From Solanum dulcamara (Eukaryota; Streptophyta; Magnoliopsida; Solanales; Solanaceae), in contig NC_077242.1 of NCBI RefSeq assembly GCF_947179165.1, positions 44,719,097 through 44,783,096 on the forward strand: a stretch of DNA of 64,000 bases, read 5' to 3'. The notes beneath the pieces were generated by a model. It was given only the letters and a program-made list of their open reading frames with translations, was not told where the DNA came from and ran no database searches. Within the stretch, counting starts at the first letter, position 1, and every line of letters begins with the position of its first letter. Position numbers and translations under genes: made by a program. This document shows positions 35,801-47,800 of this stretch, one piece after another.

Positions 35801-38800
35801 TAGCATTCGTACTACATATGCTCTTATTGATGCAATTTCTCATTATCATTTTTGTTTCAATATATCAAAGCATTTACAGGCTTACCGAAAACTATTAGAG
35901 AAGTGTGAACTCATATATTTATTTTATGAGCATTTTCTTATTGCATAAACCAAAAACCGAACCATTTAATGACCAAAAGCCTATAAACCGAAAATCGATA
36001 AAAAATATCTTATTGGTTTGTTATTGATTTAGCGTATTTAAAAATTGAAAATCGATAAACCGAACCGATAATACATAAAACCGAACCGAACCGACTGATG
36101 CACACCCCTACCTGAAATGCCCTCAAATATTGTAAGGATTACTCTTTTAAGTGTCTGATTTGCGTCACTTCTGCTTCACAAAAAACCAGCGCATCATCTG
36201 CATAGAAAAGAAGTGTGATTTCCAGATCATCACCTCTCCATATCTAAGCACTGAATCCTTTTACCCAACCATTTACCTTTGTTGTTCTAAACATGTGGTT
36301 CAGACCCTCCATAGTCAGTAAGAACAAAAAAGGTGACATAGGGTCTCCTTGTCTAAGACCTCTATGGGATTGAAAAAATCCTTCAGGCTTACCATTTATA
36401 ATGAGTGAGAATCTTACATTTGAGATGCAAACTGTAGCCAGCCAATCCATTTTTCTCCAAAGCCCATGTCTTTCATTATTTTTAGCAAGAAATTCCAATT
36501 AACATGATCATAAGCCTTTTCAATATCTAGCTTGCATAAGATGCCTGGTTTCTTCTGTTTTACCCTAGAGTCAACCATTTCATTAGCCAACAGAGCAGCA
36601 TCCATGATTTGCCTTCCTTTCAAGAATGCCATTTGATGTCCATCAACCAACTTCCCTATAACTAGTTTCAATCTTCCAGTGATCAGCTTAGAAATGATCT
36701 TGTACACCCCTCCTATTAAGCTGATTGGTCTGAAATCCTTTAATTCCACTACCCCAAGTTTCTTTGGGATCAAAGCTATAAAAATAGCATTAAAGGATTT
36801 CTCAAAGAAGCTCCTCTGGTGGAAATTGAGCTCAATATGCATTAGATCTTCCTTAAGAATATCCCAACACTCCTTGAAGGAAGAAATGGTGAAACCATCA
36901 AGACCCGAAGCTTTGTCAACATCACACTGCTTAATGGACTGTAGTATTTCTTCTTCTATGAAAGGCCTTTGCAACCACTCATTTTCTTCAGCTGAGACTG
37001 TTGAGCATCCTCTAAATTCAAAGGAAGGTCTCCATGATTCGTGTTCTGTGTAGAGCTTGGAGTAAAATTCAGTCATGACTTCCTTAATTTCTTTAGGATC
37101 CCGAGTTTCCTCACCTCTCACCAATAGCCTATCAATTGTGTTATATCTCCCGTGGGTTGTAGCTACTCTTTGAAAAGAACTTGTATTATTGATTAGGAGG
37201 TCATGGGTTCAAGCCTAGGAAACAGCCTCTGGCAAAATTGCAAGGTAAGGCTACGTATAATAGACCCTTCTGGTCGATCCCTTTCCCAGACCCTGAGCAT
37301 AGCGCGAGCTTAGTGCGCTGGGTTGCCCCTCCTTGTCTCCTTGTTTCAGCCACAAAGCTCTGGATTTCTGCCTCCCGCTAGTTTTTTCTTGCTTTGCAAA
37401 TACTTCCAGTTCCACCAGTTTGTGGCTCTTATTAACACCTCATCTTCAAACAGTTCTCTTTCGTCTTGGATTCTGTCCAACTCAGACAATTCTTCTAGTA
37501 GGCTATTTTTCCTTCTGGTTCTTTCATTAAAGGTTGGTTTGCTCTATTCTTTCAACTTTTGTTTCAACATCTTTAGCTTGTTGCTGAGTCTGTAGTCAGG
37601 GCACCCTTCTACCACAAAGCCACTCCACCCGTGCACCATCTCTTTGAAATCATCCACTTTGACCCACCAGTTTTCAAATTTAAAATAAGATTGCCTATGC
37701 TCCCATTTCCCAAATTCTAAAAGTACTAGGCTGTGATCAGAGACTGTTCTGGGAAGGATGCTTTGTTTATATTTTTGAAGCACTCCTCCCACTCTATGGA
37801 GTATAGGAATCTGTCTAGTCTTGCAGCACTTTGGTAACTGGATCCTCTGAACCAAGTGTATTTCCCCCCAAACCTTTATTTAACTTTGTCTCTTGAAGAC
37901 AAACCACATCCACTTTCCATTTCTGCAAACATGTCTTAACAATATTCTTGCTGGAGATGTTGTTAAGACCCCTTACATTCCATGAGAGAAGTTTTAGATT
38001 CATTTAAATGTTAAACTAAGCACCCTCCCCCTTTTTGTGATCCCATCCACCTTTTTGTTTAGGCTAGATTGATGGTTCTTAAGTTCATTTTTTCCTATCC
38101 CCCTGCACTTTGGAGTAGTTATGGTTATTTCTTTCACTTTGTTGTCTAGAATTGATTTCCTCTCATCAATTCTCATGAGCAGCGCTAGTGTTTCTTTCTC
38201 AAACCCCTCGAAGGCTACCCCATAGGTGTTGCTCAGTTCCAGTATGTGTGAGTTGACCCAGCTTGGTGCTTCAGTTTCAGTTGTTTCCGATTCAGCCAAA
38301 TTATGCATGGCCACTAGTTCTGCATCTCGTATTTGTTGAATCTGTAAGTCTGTCTCCCTTGTTTTTGGTGGAGTCTGGTATATAGACATGTTCTCCTCAA
38401 CTCTTCTGCTCATGTCGTTGTTTATGTTGGATTCGATCCTTTCCTTAACTTGCATGCTCTATTTTCCTTCGGTGTTACTTTTGATGCCATGTTCTCCCTC
38501 GCGTTTAAATCTAGAGAGAACTCCCAAGCTCTGAAGGCTTCTAAGAACTATGAAGCCAGTTCTTTTATGTTTTTGAGTCCACTAAGTGAATCCTCATGTC
38601 CCTCATGTGACTTTCCTTTAAAAATAAGTGGGGATAAATTCACTTCAGTAGGGTCATGGCTCAATGATTCTTTTGGGCCCAATTTTTCTTTGAACAGATT
38701 GGATCAGTGTCTTATTAGTTAAAGACAAATTGTTGGGGTCCACTAGTGCCAGCAATTGCACATGGCCTAGGATTTGACTCAACCCTATCTCTGTCCCTCT

Positions 38801-41800
38801 GTACTATATCTGTAGCCTCATCAGACCTTTTACCCATTGGATTATCCCCCATTTTTTGTTGGTTAAAGGATCTAGGTTGTTTATCTTCTCCGGCCTCCAC
38901 CTTTGCCGGAGTTTCAACCCAGATTTGCATCGTGAAGACCAGTCCACCATTTTCGATCCTTATCTCCCTCGGAATGTTACTGCCGTCACCACGGATCCTA
39001 AGTCTTGCCCATTTCAGATGGTTGCGAAGACTTATTTCCTCCTCTGTTCGACCCATCCCCCGCAGTGGTCACCTATTGATTTGAAGACCTTCTGAGCCCA
39101 TAAGTGAAGTGGGAGCCCCACTATCTTGACCCAGGTTGTGTTGGGCCCATTTTTCTTCTCAATGGTTCCACTTAAGGGATTCCACCATTGCAGCCTTATT
39201 GGAGTTTTCATCCAGTGCCAATCCCCCTCCATGACCTGTTCTGCAGTCACTTTTGAATTAAATTCAAACAAAAACAATCTACTCCCCATCTCATAACTAT
39301 TTACGCCATATGCTTGTTTCCAGAGACTAGAAGCCCACCTTTTGACTTCAAAGAGGACTACAGAGGCATTAAATTCACCCAACCAACTTCTCTTCAAAAC
39401 TTCATTTTGAGTTATTAAGGAGTCTTTAATGTTGATTACTCCCCCGTTTTTTAATGTAAAGTCCACCTTCGACTCTTTTCCATCTTTGTTTGCCCATTTA
39501 AAGCTTTTGACTATCTCTGCATAAGGAATATTACTTTCAGTTAGCCTATATTCCTCAAAGAAATTTTTCATCTTGTGTCTGTAAATGAAATTTGCCAGCT
39601 TCTCTGTTATATCCACCCATCCAGAGTTGAGAGTCATTTCTGGAATAATAAGGACCGATTTCCTTTTTCCCCTTAAATTTATAAGGCTGATGTATCTTCC
39701 AAACTTATTGTAGTTACGTGCACAGAAGATCTCTGACAAAGCTTCTGTTTTCTTCCGTCTATGAACTATGTTTCCTTGCATTTTAGATGCTTCTCTGAGG
39801 ATTTGGACTATCCATTCCATGGATCTCTTGCTGAAGGATGTCCTTGTAATGGCATTTCTGCTTCTCTCGGTTCACTTGTACCAAATCCCTGTCGTCCCTG
39901 AGATATTTTCGATGTCAAAGGATTTGAAGCCCACTGTGAAATATATGATATTCTCCATCATCTAAAGCTTGGAAAGAAAGAAAGATAAAGCTGGTAGGTT
40001 TACGGTGGTCAGAAGGACCACCGGAGAGGGAGGAGAGAGAGTTTGGTTGAGGGGTTTTAGAAAACCTCGGGATTGGTGTTTCGGGAATATCTCACAACAT
40101 GTTCCAGAACAACCAATTGTAAAAAGATATTGTCAAAGGAGAAATTGCAAGGAGAGTGCCAATTGTCAGCTACGGCTCTAAGATGGTGCCCGAGAAAGCT
40201 TGTTTTGAGAAGAAAGGCAAGATTGAAAATAAAAAAGCATAATGTAAGGAAAAAATTAACTATAAACAATAAAGCAGTGAACTGCAAATAACTGAAATTT
40301 CTGAAGCAAATCTTATGTCAATCCCCAATTTCCTTGGATTATAGACCCAAGAGACTAGAAGCTTCCTCTCTTGGGGATGGGGATGACTTGTATATCAATC
40401 ATTACTTCCCCATACGCCTCACATGATGCAACACTTGCACTCCATGTACTTTGTTTTAATCTAGCTCATCTTGAAGCCTTAAGACTTAAGGGTTAGACTT
40501 GATATCTTTGGACTATCATTAACCCTATCATGTCTCTCATCGATTAATACAATGTCGTCTACGAATAACATACACCATGGTACTTCCTATTGAATATGCC
40601 GTGTCAATTCATCCATCACGAAGGCAAATAAAAATGGGCTAAGAGTAATCTTTGATGCAGCCCCATCTCGACTGGAAAGTATTTTAAGTCTCCTCCCACC
40701 GTCCTTATCTTGGCTCTATCATACATGACCTTAAACACTCCAATGTATGTCATAGGTACCGCTCTAGACTCCAAGCATCTCCATAAAACTTGTTCCGATA
40801 TTGTGTTGTACGTATTTTCTAGGTTGATGAACACCATATGCAAGTTTCTTTTCCTCTGTTGACAATCGCCCCGTCTTAAATCCGAATTGGTTCTCAAAAA
40901 TAGACATTCCACCTCATCCTCATCTTGATCAACCTTTCCCAAACCTACATAGTGTGTCTAAGTAGTTTGATACCACTGTAGTTCTTACAATTTTGGATAT
41001 TGCCCTTGTTCTTGTACAACGCGAACATTATACTCTACCTTTATTCTTCCGACATTCTAGTCGTCCTCAAAATGATATTAAACCCAATTAGCCACTCCAA
41101 GCCACTTTGCCTGCGCTCTTCCAAAATTCTGAAGGGATCTCGTCTGGCTCAGTCACTCTTCCTCCTCTCATCTTGTGGATTGCCTGCTTAACCTCCTCAA
41201 ACATAATCCACCTACAATACCCAAAATATCGACAACTCTCGACGTCCTTTAAATCACCCAACACAATATTCTTGTCTCCCCTTCATTTAAGAGTTTATGG
41301 ATGTGTGGAAACACTATGAGAGATAAGATCAGGAACGACTATTCAGGACAAAGTGGGAGTGGCCTCAATGATGGACAAGATGAGAAGGCGGAGATGGTTT
41401 AGACATGTGAAGAGAAGATGCATATGAGAGGTAGAGGTAGGCCGAAGAAGTCCTGGAGAGAGGTACATTAGACAAGACATAGATCATCTACAGCTTACCG
41501 ACGAAAAGACACTAGATAGGAAGATATGGAGGTCGAGGATTAGGTTGGAAGGTTAGTAGGTCGACCGTTGTCTAGTCTGCCTTTTTAAGATTGTTATTTT
41601 GACTCTCATATCTTATTCTAAAAATTTTTTAGTATTATTTGTTGTTTCCATTGTTTTAGTTATGGTATTATTTTATCGTTGCTACCATTCTTTTCTTCAT
41701 TGTTTTTCAGTATGGCTTCCTCAACTATGTTAGCTTTACATAGTAGATTTTTTTATATGATTTACTTGAGTCAAGGGTCTATCGGAGACAACCTTTACCT

Positions 41801-44800
41801 TTACAATGCAGAGGGTAAGGTTGCGTACACTCAACCTTCTTCAAACCCCCCTTTTGGGATTACACTAGTATGTTATTGTGGGAAGTACGAATGTCATCTT
41901 AGTTTAATGTGTGTCTCTCCGTGTTGTCTGTGAGAAATATAGGAGAAAAACATTATTGAATTTTTGTATCTAAATTATTATACAGAGATCCTATTTATAG
42001 ACACTATAATAGAATCATTTACCAAGTAGGATATTATTTATTATTTCTATTCCTATTAATATTCTTATTTCTATTCCTACTCTAAGTAGGATTTTATATA
42101 CATATTCCTATTCTAACACTCCCCCTCAAGCTAGTGCATACAAGTCACATGTCCCTAACCTATTGCAAATGTAATTAATACGAGGACCGATGATGGGCTT
42201 AGTGAGATATCTGCAAGTTGATCACTCGACTTCACAAAATTAATAGTCAATCTCAATGTGCTTAGTCTTTTCATGAAATATTGTATTTGATGCATAATGC
42301 CAGTCAATCTCAATGTACTTGTTCTCATGAAATACTGGATTTGGGGAATAATGTCGATAAAACACGGAGTGATAAATTCTTGAATTGCCGTGTTGAACTT
42401 TCCAAACCAAATTTGAGAAGACTGTTTCAGACTATATAGTGACTCACAATCGATATACAAGGCTGCTAGGCTCCCCTAAGCAACAAAATCAGATGGTTGC
42501 TCCATATAGACTCCTTCCTAGAGATCACTATGGAGAAAAACATTCTCAATGTCTAACTAATTAAAAGACCAATGGAGAACGACAACTATAGATAGAAAAA
42601 ACGGACATATGCTATTTGAGCCACAGGAAATAAAATATCACTATAATCCAGTCCAAATATCTGAGTAAATCTTCTTTTTTTTTGGCAAAAGTAAATTTGA
42701 AACAGAAAGAAAACACTGCAAGAAAACTCATATCTCTCGGAAATAATGTAATGGTCACTGGAAAGTGCTTGAAATCTGGTATAAAATATATGAAACGTCT
42801 CGAAATCAAGAGCTGAGTAGATCTTCAATAAGAAAGTCAATGTAAAACTAGCCGGAACATGCTCAAATGCTGGATTATTAGATTTGATGGCTGAAAGCGT
42901 TTACAATATGAGAAATAAAATTATATGGGTAGGTCAGAATGATGGCACGATCCTACTAAAAAAGAGAATAAGATGGGTAAAGTCAGAATAATGGCACGAC
43001 CCTATTAAACAAAAGAAATTATATAGGTAGGGTCGGATTGATGGCACGACCCTACTGAAATAAGAGAGTAGTTACTTGAAAGATGGCACAGTGCTACGCA
43101 AATCGGATATAAAAAAGTAGTCACCAAAAAGATGGCACGGTGTTATACAAATCGAATGTGAGAAAGTAGTCATCGGAGAGATGGCACGGTGCTACACAAA
43201 TAAGTATGAAAAAGTAGTCACCGAAATGATGCACAGTGCTACACATATCAGCTATGAGAAAGTAGTCCGAAAAAATGGCACGGTACTACACAAATTCAAT
43301 ATGAAAAATTATTCACCGAAAAGATGCACAGTGCTACGCAAATTAGCTATTAGAAAATAGTCACCGAAAAGATACACGATGACCCCGACTTATACTAACA
43401 TAATCATTGGCTAGACGGGCGACATATATGGGTAATAGCCACCCGTCGACAACAAAAGCTCTTTGATTCTCTACCAAGATCGTAGTAGCTCTGATACCAT
43501 GTGAGAAATATAGGAGAAAAATATTATTGAATTGATGTATCTACATTATTACACAAAGACCATATTTATACACACTACAATATAGTATTTTACCAAGTAG
43601 GATACTATTTATTATTTTTATTCCTATTAATATTCCTATTTCTATTCATATTCTGAGTAGGATTTTATATAACTATTCCTATTCTAACATTGTCAAAGGT
43701 GCGCTTAACTCTAAAGTGAGGCTCAAAAAGTGTTGAGTGTTTTGCCTCGCTTAATGTGCTTTTCTATGTCATCATCAAGGTTGTAAGGCATACTCTTCCT
43801 TGCCAATGAGCATCGTAACTTTTTTTCAATTTCTTTGTTCATATACTTCTCATTCAATTTATAATTATTAGTCTTGAACTAAATATATATATTTGTATGT
43901 TTTTCTCCTTTTGCGCCTTTTTTCATTAAAGCCAACACTTTATTTGCAGTTTGCGCTTAAAGCCTCAAGGAACCTTAGAGTCTTTTGTGCTTTTTGCTTT
44001 TGACAACACTGGTGCCTCTTCCACCAATACTTTGTCATTCTCGTCTTTAATGCATCTCAAATGTCGTGATCCCTACTTTCTCTCGCCTTGGTGAGCCTCT
44101 ACAACTTATTTTCCCTACCTTTGACATCCAGTTCTTCATACAAGTGTTCAAATGTTGTCGTCGTAACCGCCATCCCTACCTCTTCTTTATAGTCTTATAC
44201 CTCTCCATGTTCGTCCTCTTTTCATCTTCATTTTTACTTTCCACCAACTTCATGTACGCAACCTTCTTGACTTCCACTTTCCCCTGGACCTTTCCATTCC
44301 ACAATCACTCTCCTTTATGTCCCCCAAAGTTACCCTTTGAGACCCCTAACACCTCTCTAGTTGGTTCCCTAATATAATTAGTCGTCCTAGTTAACATACA
44401 ATCTGTGTCCCCACTAATCTACCATAGCCATCAACTTCTCCCCCAACTCCTGGATTTTTTCCTTAGTAGCCCCCCCTTCCCCTCCCCCAACTTGATCCTC
44501 GGTTGGTCATACGTCTAAAGCAACCAACATTTGGTAACTGGAATGACATCATGGAGAAATGTTAAAAGTTTTCATGTTGGAAAGAAAGTATTTCACTTGG
44601 GGGTAGGCTTGTACTAATCAATAGTGTCCCTACCCACCTACACTATGTCTTTGTTCCCTTTGCAAGCTACAATGGCAAAGAGAATAGATAAACAAATAAG
44701 GGATTTTCTGTGTCAAGGGAGAAGAGAAAAAAAATTCATCCTCTGGCAGAAATGCAAGATAAGGCTGCGTACAATAGACCCTTGTGGTCGGGCCCTTCCC

Positions 44801-47800
44801 CGGACCCTGCGCATAGCGGGAGCTTAAGTGCACCGGGCTGCCCCTTTTTTAAAGTGGGCAATAATCACTATGATATGAAGACAGGGAACACAGTGTCAAG
44901 GATTTGAGGGCTCAGTGTATCAGTTTGCAACCTAAATTGCTTTGGAGATTCACAAGGAGGAAGGGGCTTTATGGAAGAATGTAATAGTAACTTTTTTTAT
45001 TGTTTGGAATGTAATAGTAACTAAATATGGACTCTCAATCCTTGGATCATGAAACAGTCACATTTCCCCAACACATGTGGTATCTGGAGATACAAGAGTG
45101 CTAATTGAGACTCTTTTCAATCCAAGACCTCAATAGTAATGTAGATGGTAGGAAAGTGAGGCTTTGGCTTGATATCTGATCTGGCCAGTCAAATCTGAAA
45201 GAGCAGTACCTAAATTTATACACTGTGGCACAAAATTCTGAAGCATCAGTCTCGGATTATTGGAATGATCAAAGCTAGAACATAGTTTTCAGGTGCAACG
45301 TAAGCAACTCGGAAATGGACAACCTATAGGCTATAGGCTATGCTCATTACTTTCAGTCTGCACCGACCCCTCCCCTTTTTCCCAGGAATGATTCTATAAG
45401 GTAGAAACGGCATTCTAAAGCAAGTTTACTGTTAAATCATGCTACCTACAGTTGAAGACCCAATGTTGTGGAGAAGTGGCCTTGATAATGTGTCCGAAGG
45501 ACTAGGGCACCACTAAAGTTAAATGCTTTACCTGGTTGGTCGCCAAAGAAGCGTTCCTAACACATGAAAACTTTCAAAGAAAGGGGAATAAATATGTGCA
45601 GTAGATGCTGCCTGTGTTAAAAGGATAATGAAGATGTTAGATCATCCACCTCAAATATCTAGAGCTTTTTTCTTAATGCTAGGAGTCAATTGGACCATGC
45701 AAATAATAACAAAGAAGCTTCTATAGTGTGTGCATCTAAAACAAATAGGAAAGATAAAGAGATGGTGCTTCCTAAGAGACGGAACACCATCCCTGCAGTG
45801 ATTTGGTGGATCGTCTAGAGGGAGAGGAATTTGAGAATATTTTGGTACACATGGATATTGCTAATGATATAGATTCCATGGTTGAAGTACTTTACACAAT
45901 CTTAAATGGTACTTCCTCTTGTAAATACTTTACAGCACCTACTTGGTGCTAATTATTAATGAATTACATTTACCAATCAAAAAGAAAAAAGTTGTGTATA
46001 AAAGATAAGGCGAGATTTTAGTAGTTCCAGTTTCAAATAAAGAAAAGGCAAGATCTCTACATGTTTAGAGGAATAGATGATGGTTTGTATACCTTAGAAC
46101 TGGATGCAATCATGCCGATCATCCCAGGCATGGGCCTCATATTGACTCCACGATCATTATCAATGACCTGATTTTGCAGTAGATTTAATCAAAGTTCTGA
46201 AAGACAGTGTGGATTTATCAGAAAAGCAATCAAATGATAGGAGATTTGCCTGTATTTGTCTGTTCTTGATCATTGACTTATTTGTCCTTTCACGACACAT
46301 TTTCCTGTACTCCTCCATGTTACGAGTGTGAGGTGTCATATCAAACTTATGTTCAACCTTTCCTTCCATGGAAACTCTTCCTTCAGGAAAATCAACAATT
46401 CGGAGAGGAGAGGGTGAGACACTGAATTAGGTAAAGCAAACTGAAACATGAGTTTACTGGTATGCTTTTTCAGTTGGAAAAGTTTAAAACAAAAACCAGC
46501 CAATCCCTCAATACTATGATATTGATTATGTAACGAAAGAAAAAATACTGTCACTAAGCAAATAAAGTATATTGTGCAAAATACGATTAGACAGTTTTCA
46601 AATTGTTCTGATCATATTGCAGGAACAAAATTGAATCTATAGCCCAATAATTTGAGAATTGTTAAAGGTTGATTCTGATACAACATAAAGGAATTTAACC
46701 ATCCAACATAAAAAATCTTAAAGCAACAGGTGGAGTAGCTCAATAATTTTACAGACCCCTTTGGACCTTCTTATATATGATGTGGGTTTTTTGGATAACC
46801 CAACAATAATAGAATCCTGATATCAGTACCCAAACCAATTGCTAGCAAATAGATAACGAAAATCTCCAATTGAACTGATAGGAGAGATGGAGGAGCCTCA
46901 TCAAAGAACTCGTACTGGTCCTTCAGTTCACTAGGGGTAAAACACCAACAGCATACCCAATGTAATCCCACAATGTAGGGGTACATAAACTTAATGTGGA
47001 AAAAATGGAAACAATAAACCTGATTTAACTCGCTAAGAAACAATACAAATCACCTAGCTAAGAACAACAGAAATCTTCATTAAACTTCCTCATGACTTTG
47101 TAACATGTAAGTAGTAGACCCAAGATACTTACCTTGACCTGTCTCTGAGAGCACACACATTGGGACAAAGTCTTGGAACATATTCAAGGAGTAACTTTTC
47201 GGCATATTCCCAACGTCATTGCCACCCATCTCCATAGTGAACTGTATATCATAAAGATGTCACAAGGGTAAAGAATGACTGCTAACATTTCTCGTTTTTC
47301 TCTACTGTGAAGAAGATGCATATAAGCTATGAGTGCACAGGCACTCACTGTCTGGAACTCAAACTACATACTTGTAAAGGAGGTGATGATTTCAGTGTCA
47401 GACTCTATTTTCTACACAAAAAATGAGCAACTATATATAGAAATATGTGGCTACATTAACAGTGTCAAGGACTGCCTCATACTAGAACTCTAGCTATGCA
47501 TATAAAAACCATTTAAAAGGAATTAAAAGATGTGAATCGTTTGTAGGGGAACACTATCTTCTTGGATCAATTCGACACGTGAAATTTTATATAAATTAAG
47601 AGGTACATTCACTGACTTTAAACCCTGATATTCACCTCTGAGATGCAAGATCATGTTCCACACGAATTGGCACTATAAGATACAAGTTTATTGTAATGGT
47701 TAAACCTCCCTAACAACAATGAAGAAACAATCATAACTGAAAGCACAAATATGAATTTAGCTCCAACTATTTGCTCTTGATAGTTATAATGGACAAGAAA

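Larger units (their letters stand above)
33814..40323 (-). mobile_element. LINE1: nearly full-length L1-type LINE inside LINE2
   Basis: The unit is minus-strand, bounded by the 17-bp target duplication. In sense order it has a 5' leader (40,323-39,959), ORF1 with a DUF4283-type domain (39,958-38,000), and ORF2 with endonuclease, RT and zf-RVT parts (38,003-34,020). It is interrupted by a hAT-type MITE (35,178-36,110) and a SINE (about 37,180-37,330). Its orientation is the same as TFIIF-beta. Stops and an endonuclease deletion make it inactive. Confidence 0.88.
41919..44011. mobile_element. hAT-type MITE, split by a Copia element
   Basis: Terminal repeats CCGTGTTGTCAAA (left, interrupted after GTTGTC) and TTTGACAACACTG (right) match apart from one end base. 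Flanking octamers GTGTCTCT (41,911-41,918) and GTGCCTCT (44,012-44,019) agree at seven of eight positions. Without the Copia insert the MITE is about 327 bp. It contains GAGGC and GCGC motifs but no gene. It lies in the LINE2 coding region just after KDENDKVLVEEA. Confidence 0.83.
30295..46092 (-). other. TFIIF-beta intron 4, 15.8 kb of nested transposons
   Basis: The intron runs from donor GTATACAAACC at the 46,092 end to acceptor CCCATGCAG at 30,295. The protein reads across without a missing residue (SSSK then DKKK, as in relatives). It holds LINEs, SINEs, MITEs, a Copia element and an LTR-like remnant, listed separately. Confidence 0.9.

Noticed and set aside
36679..37053. Plus-strand frame of 124 codons
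   Set aside because: It is the antisense shadow of the LINE1 reverse transcriptase.
37180..37260. Possible tRNA gene because of the B-box GGTTCAAGCC
   Set aside because: No cloverleaf can be drawn. The sequence continues into a SINE body.
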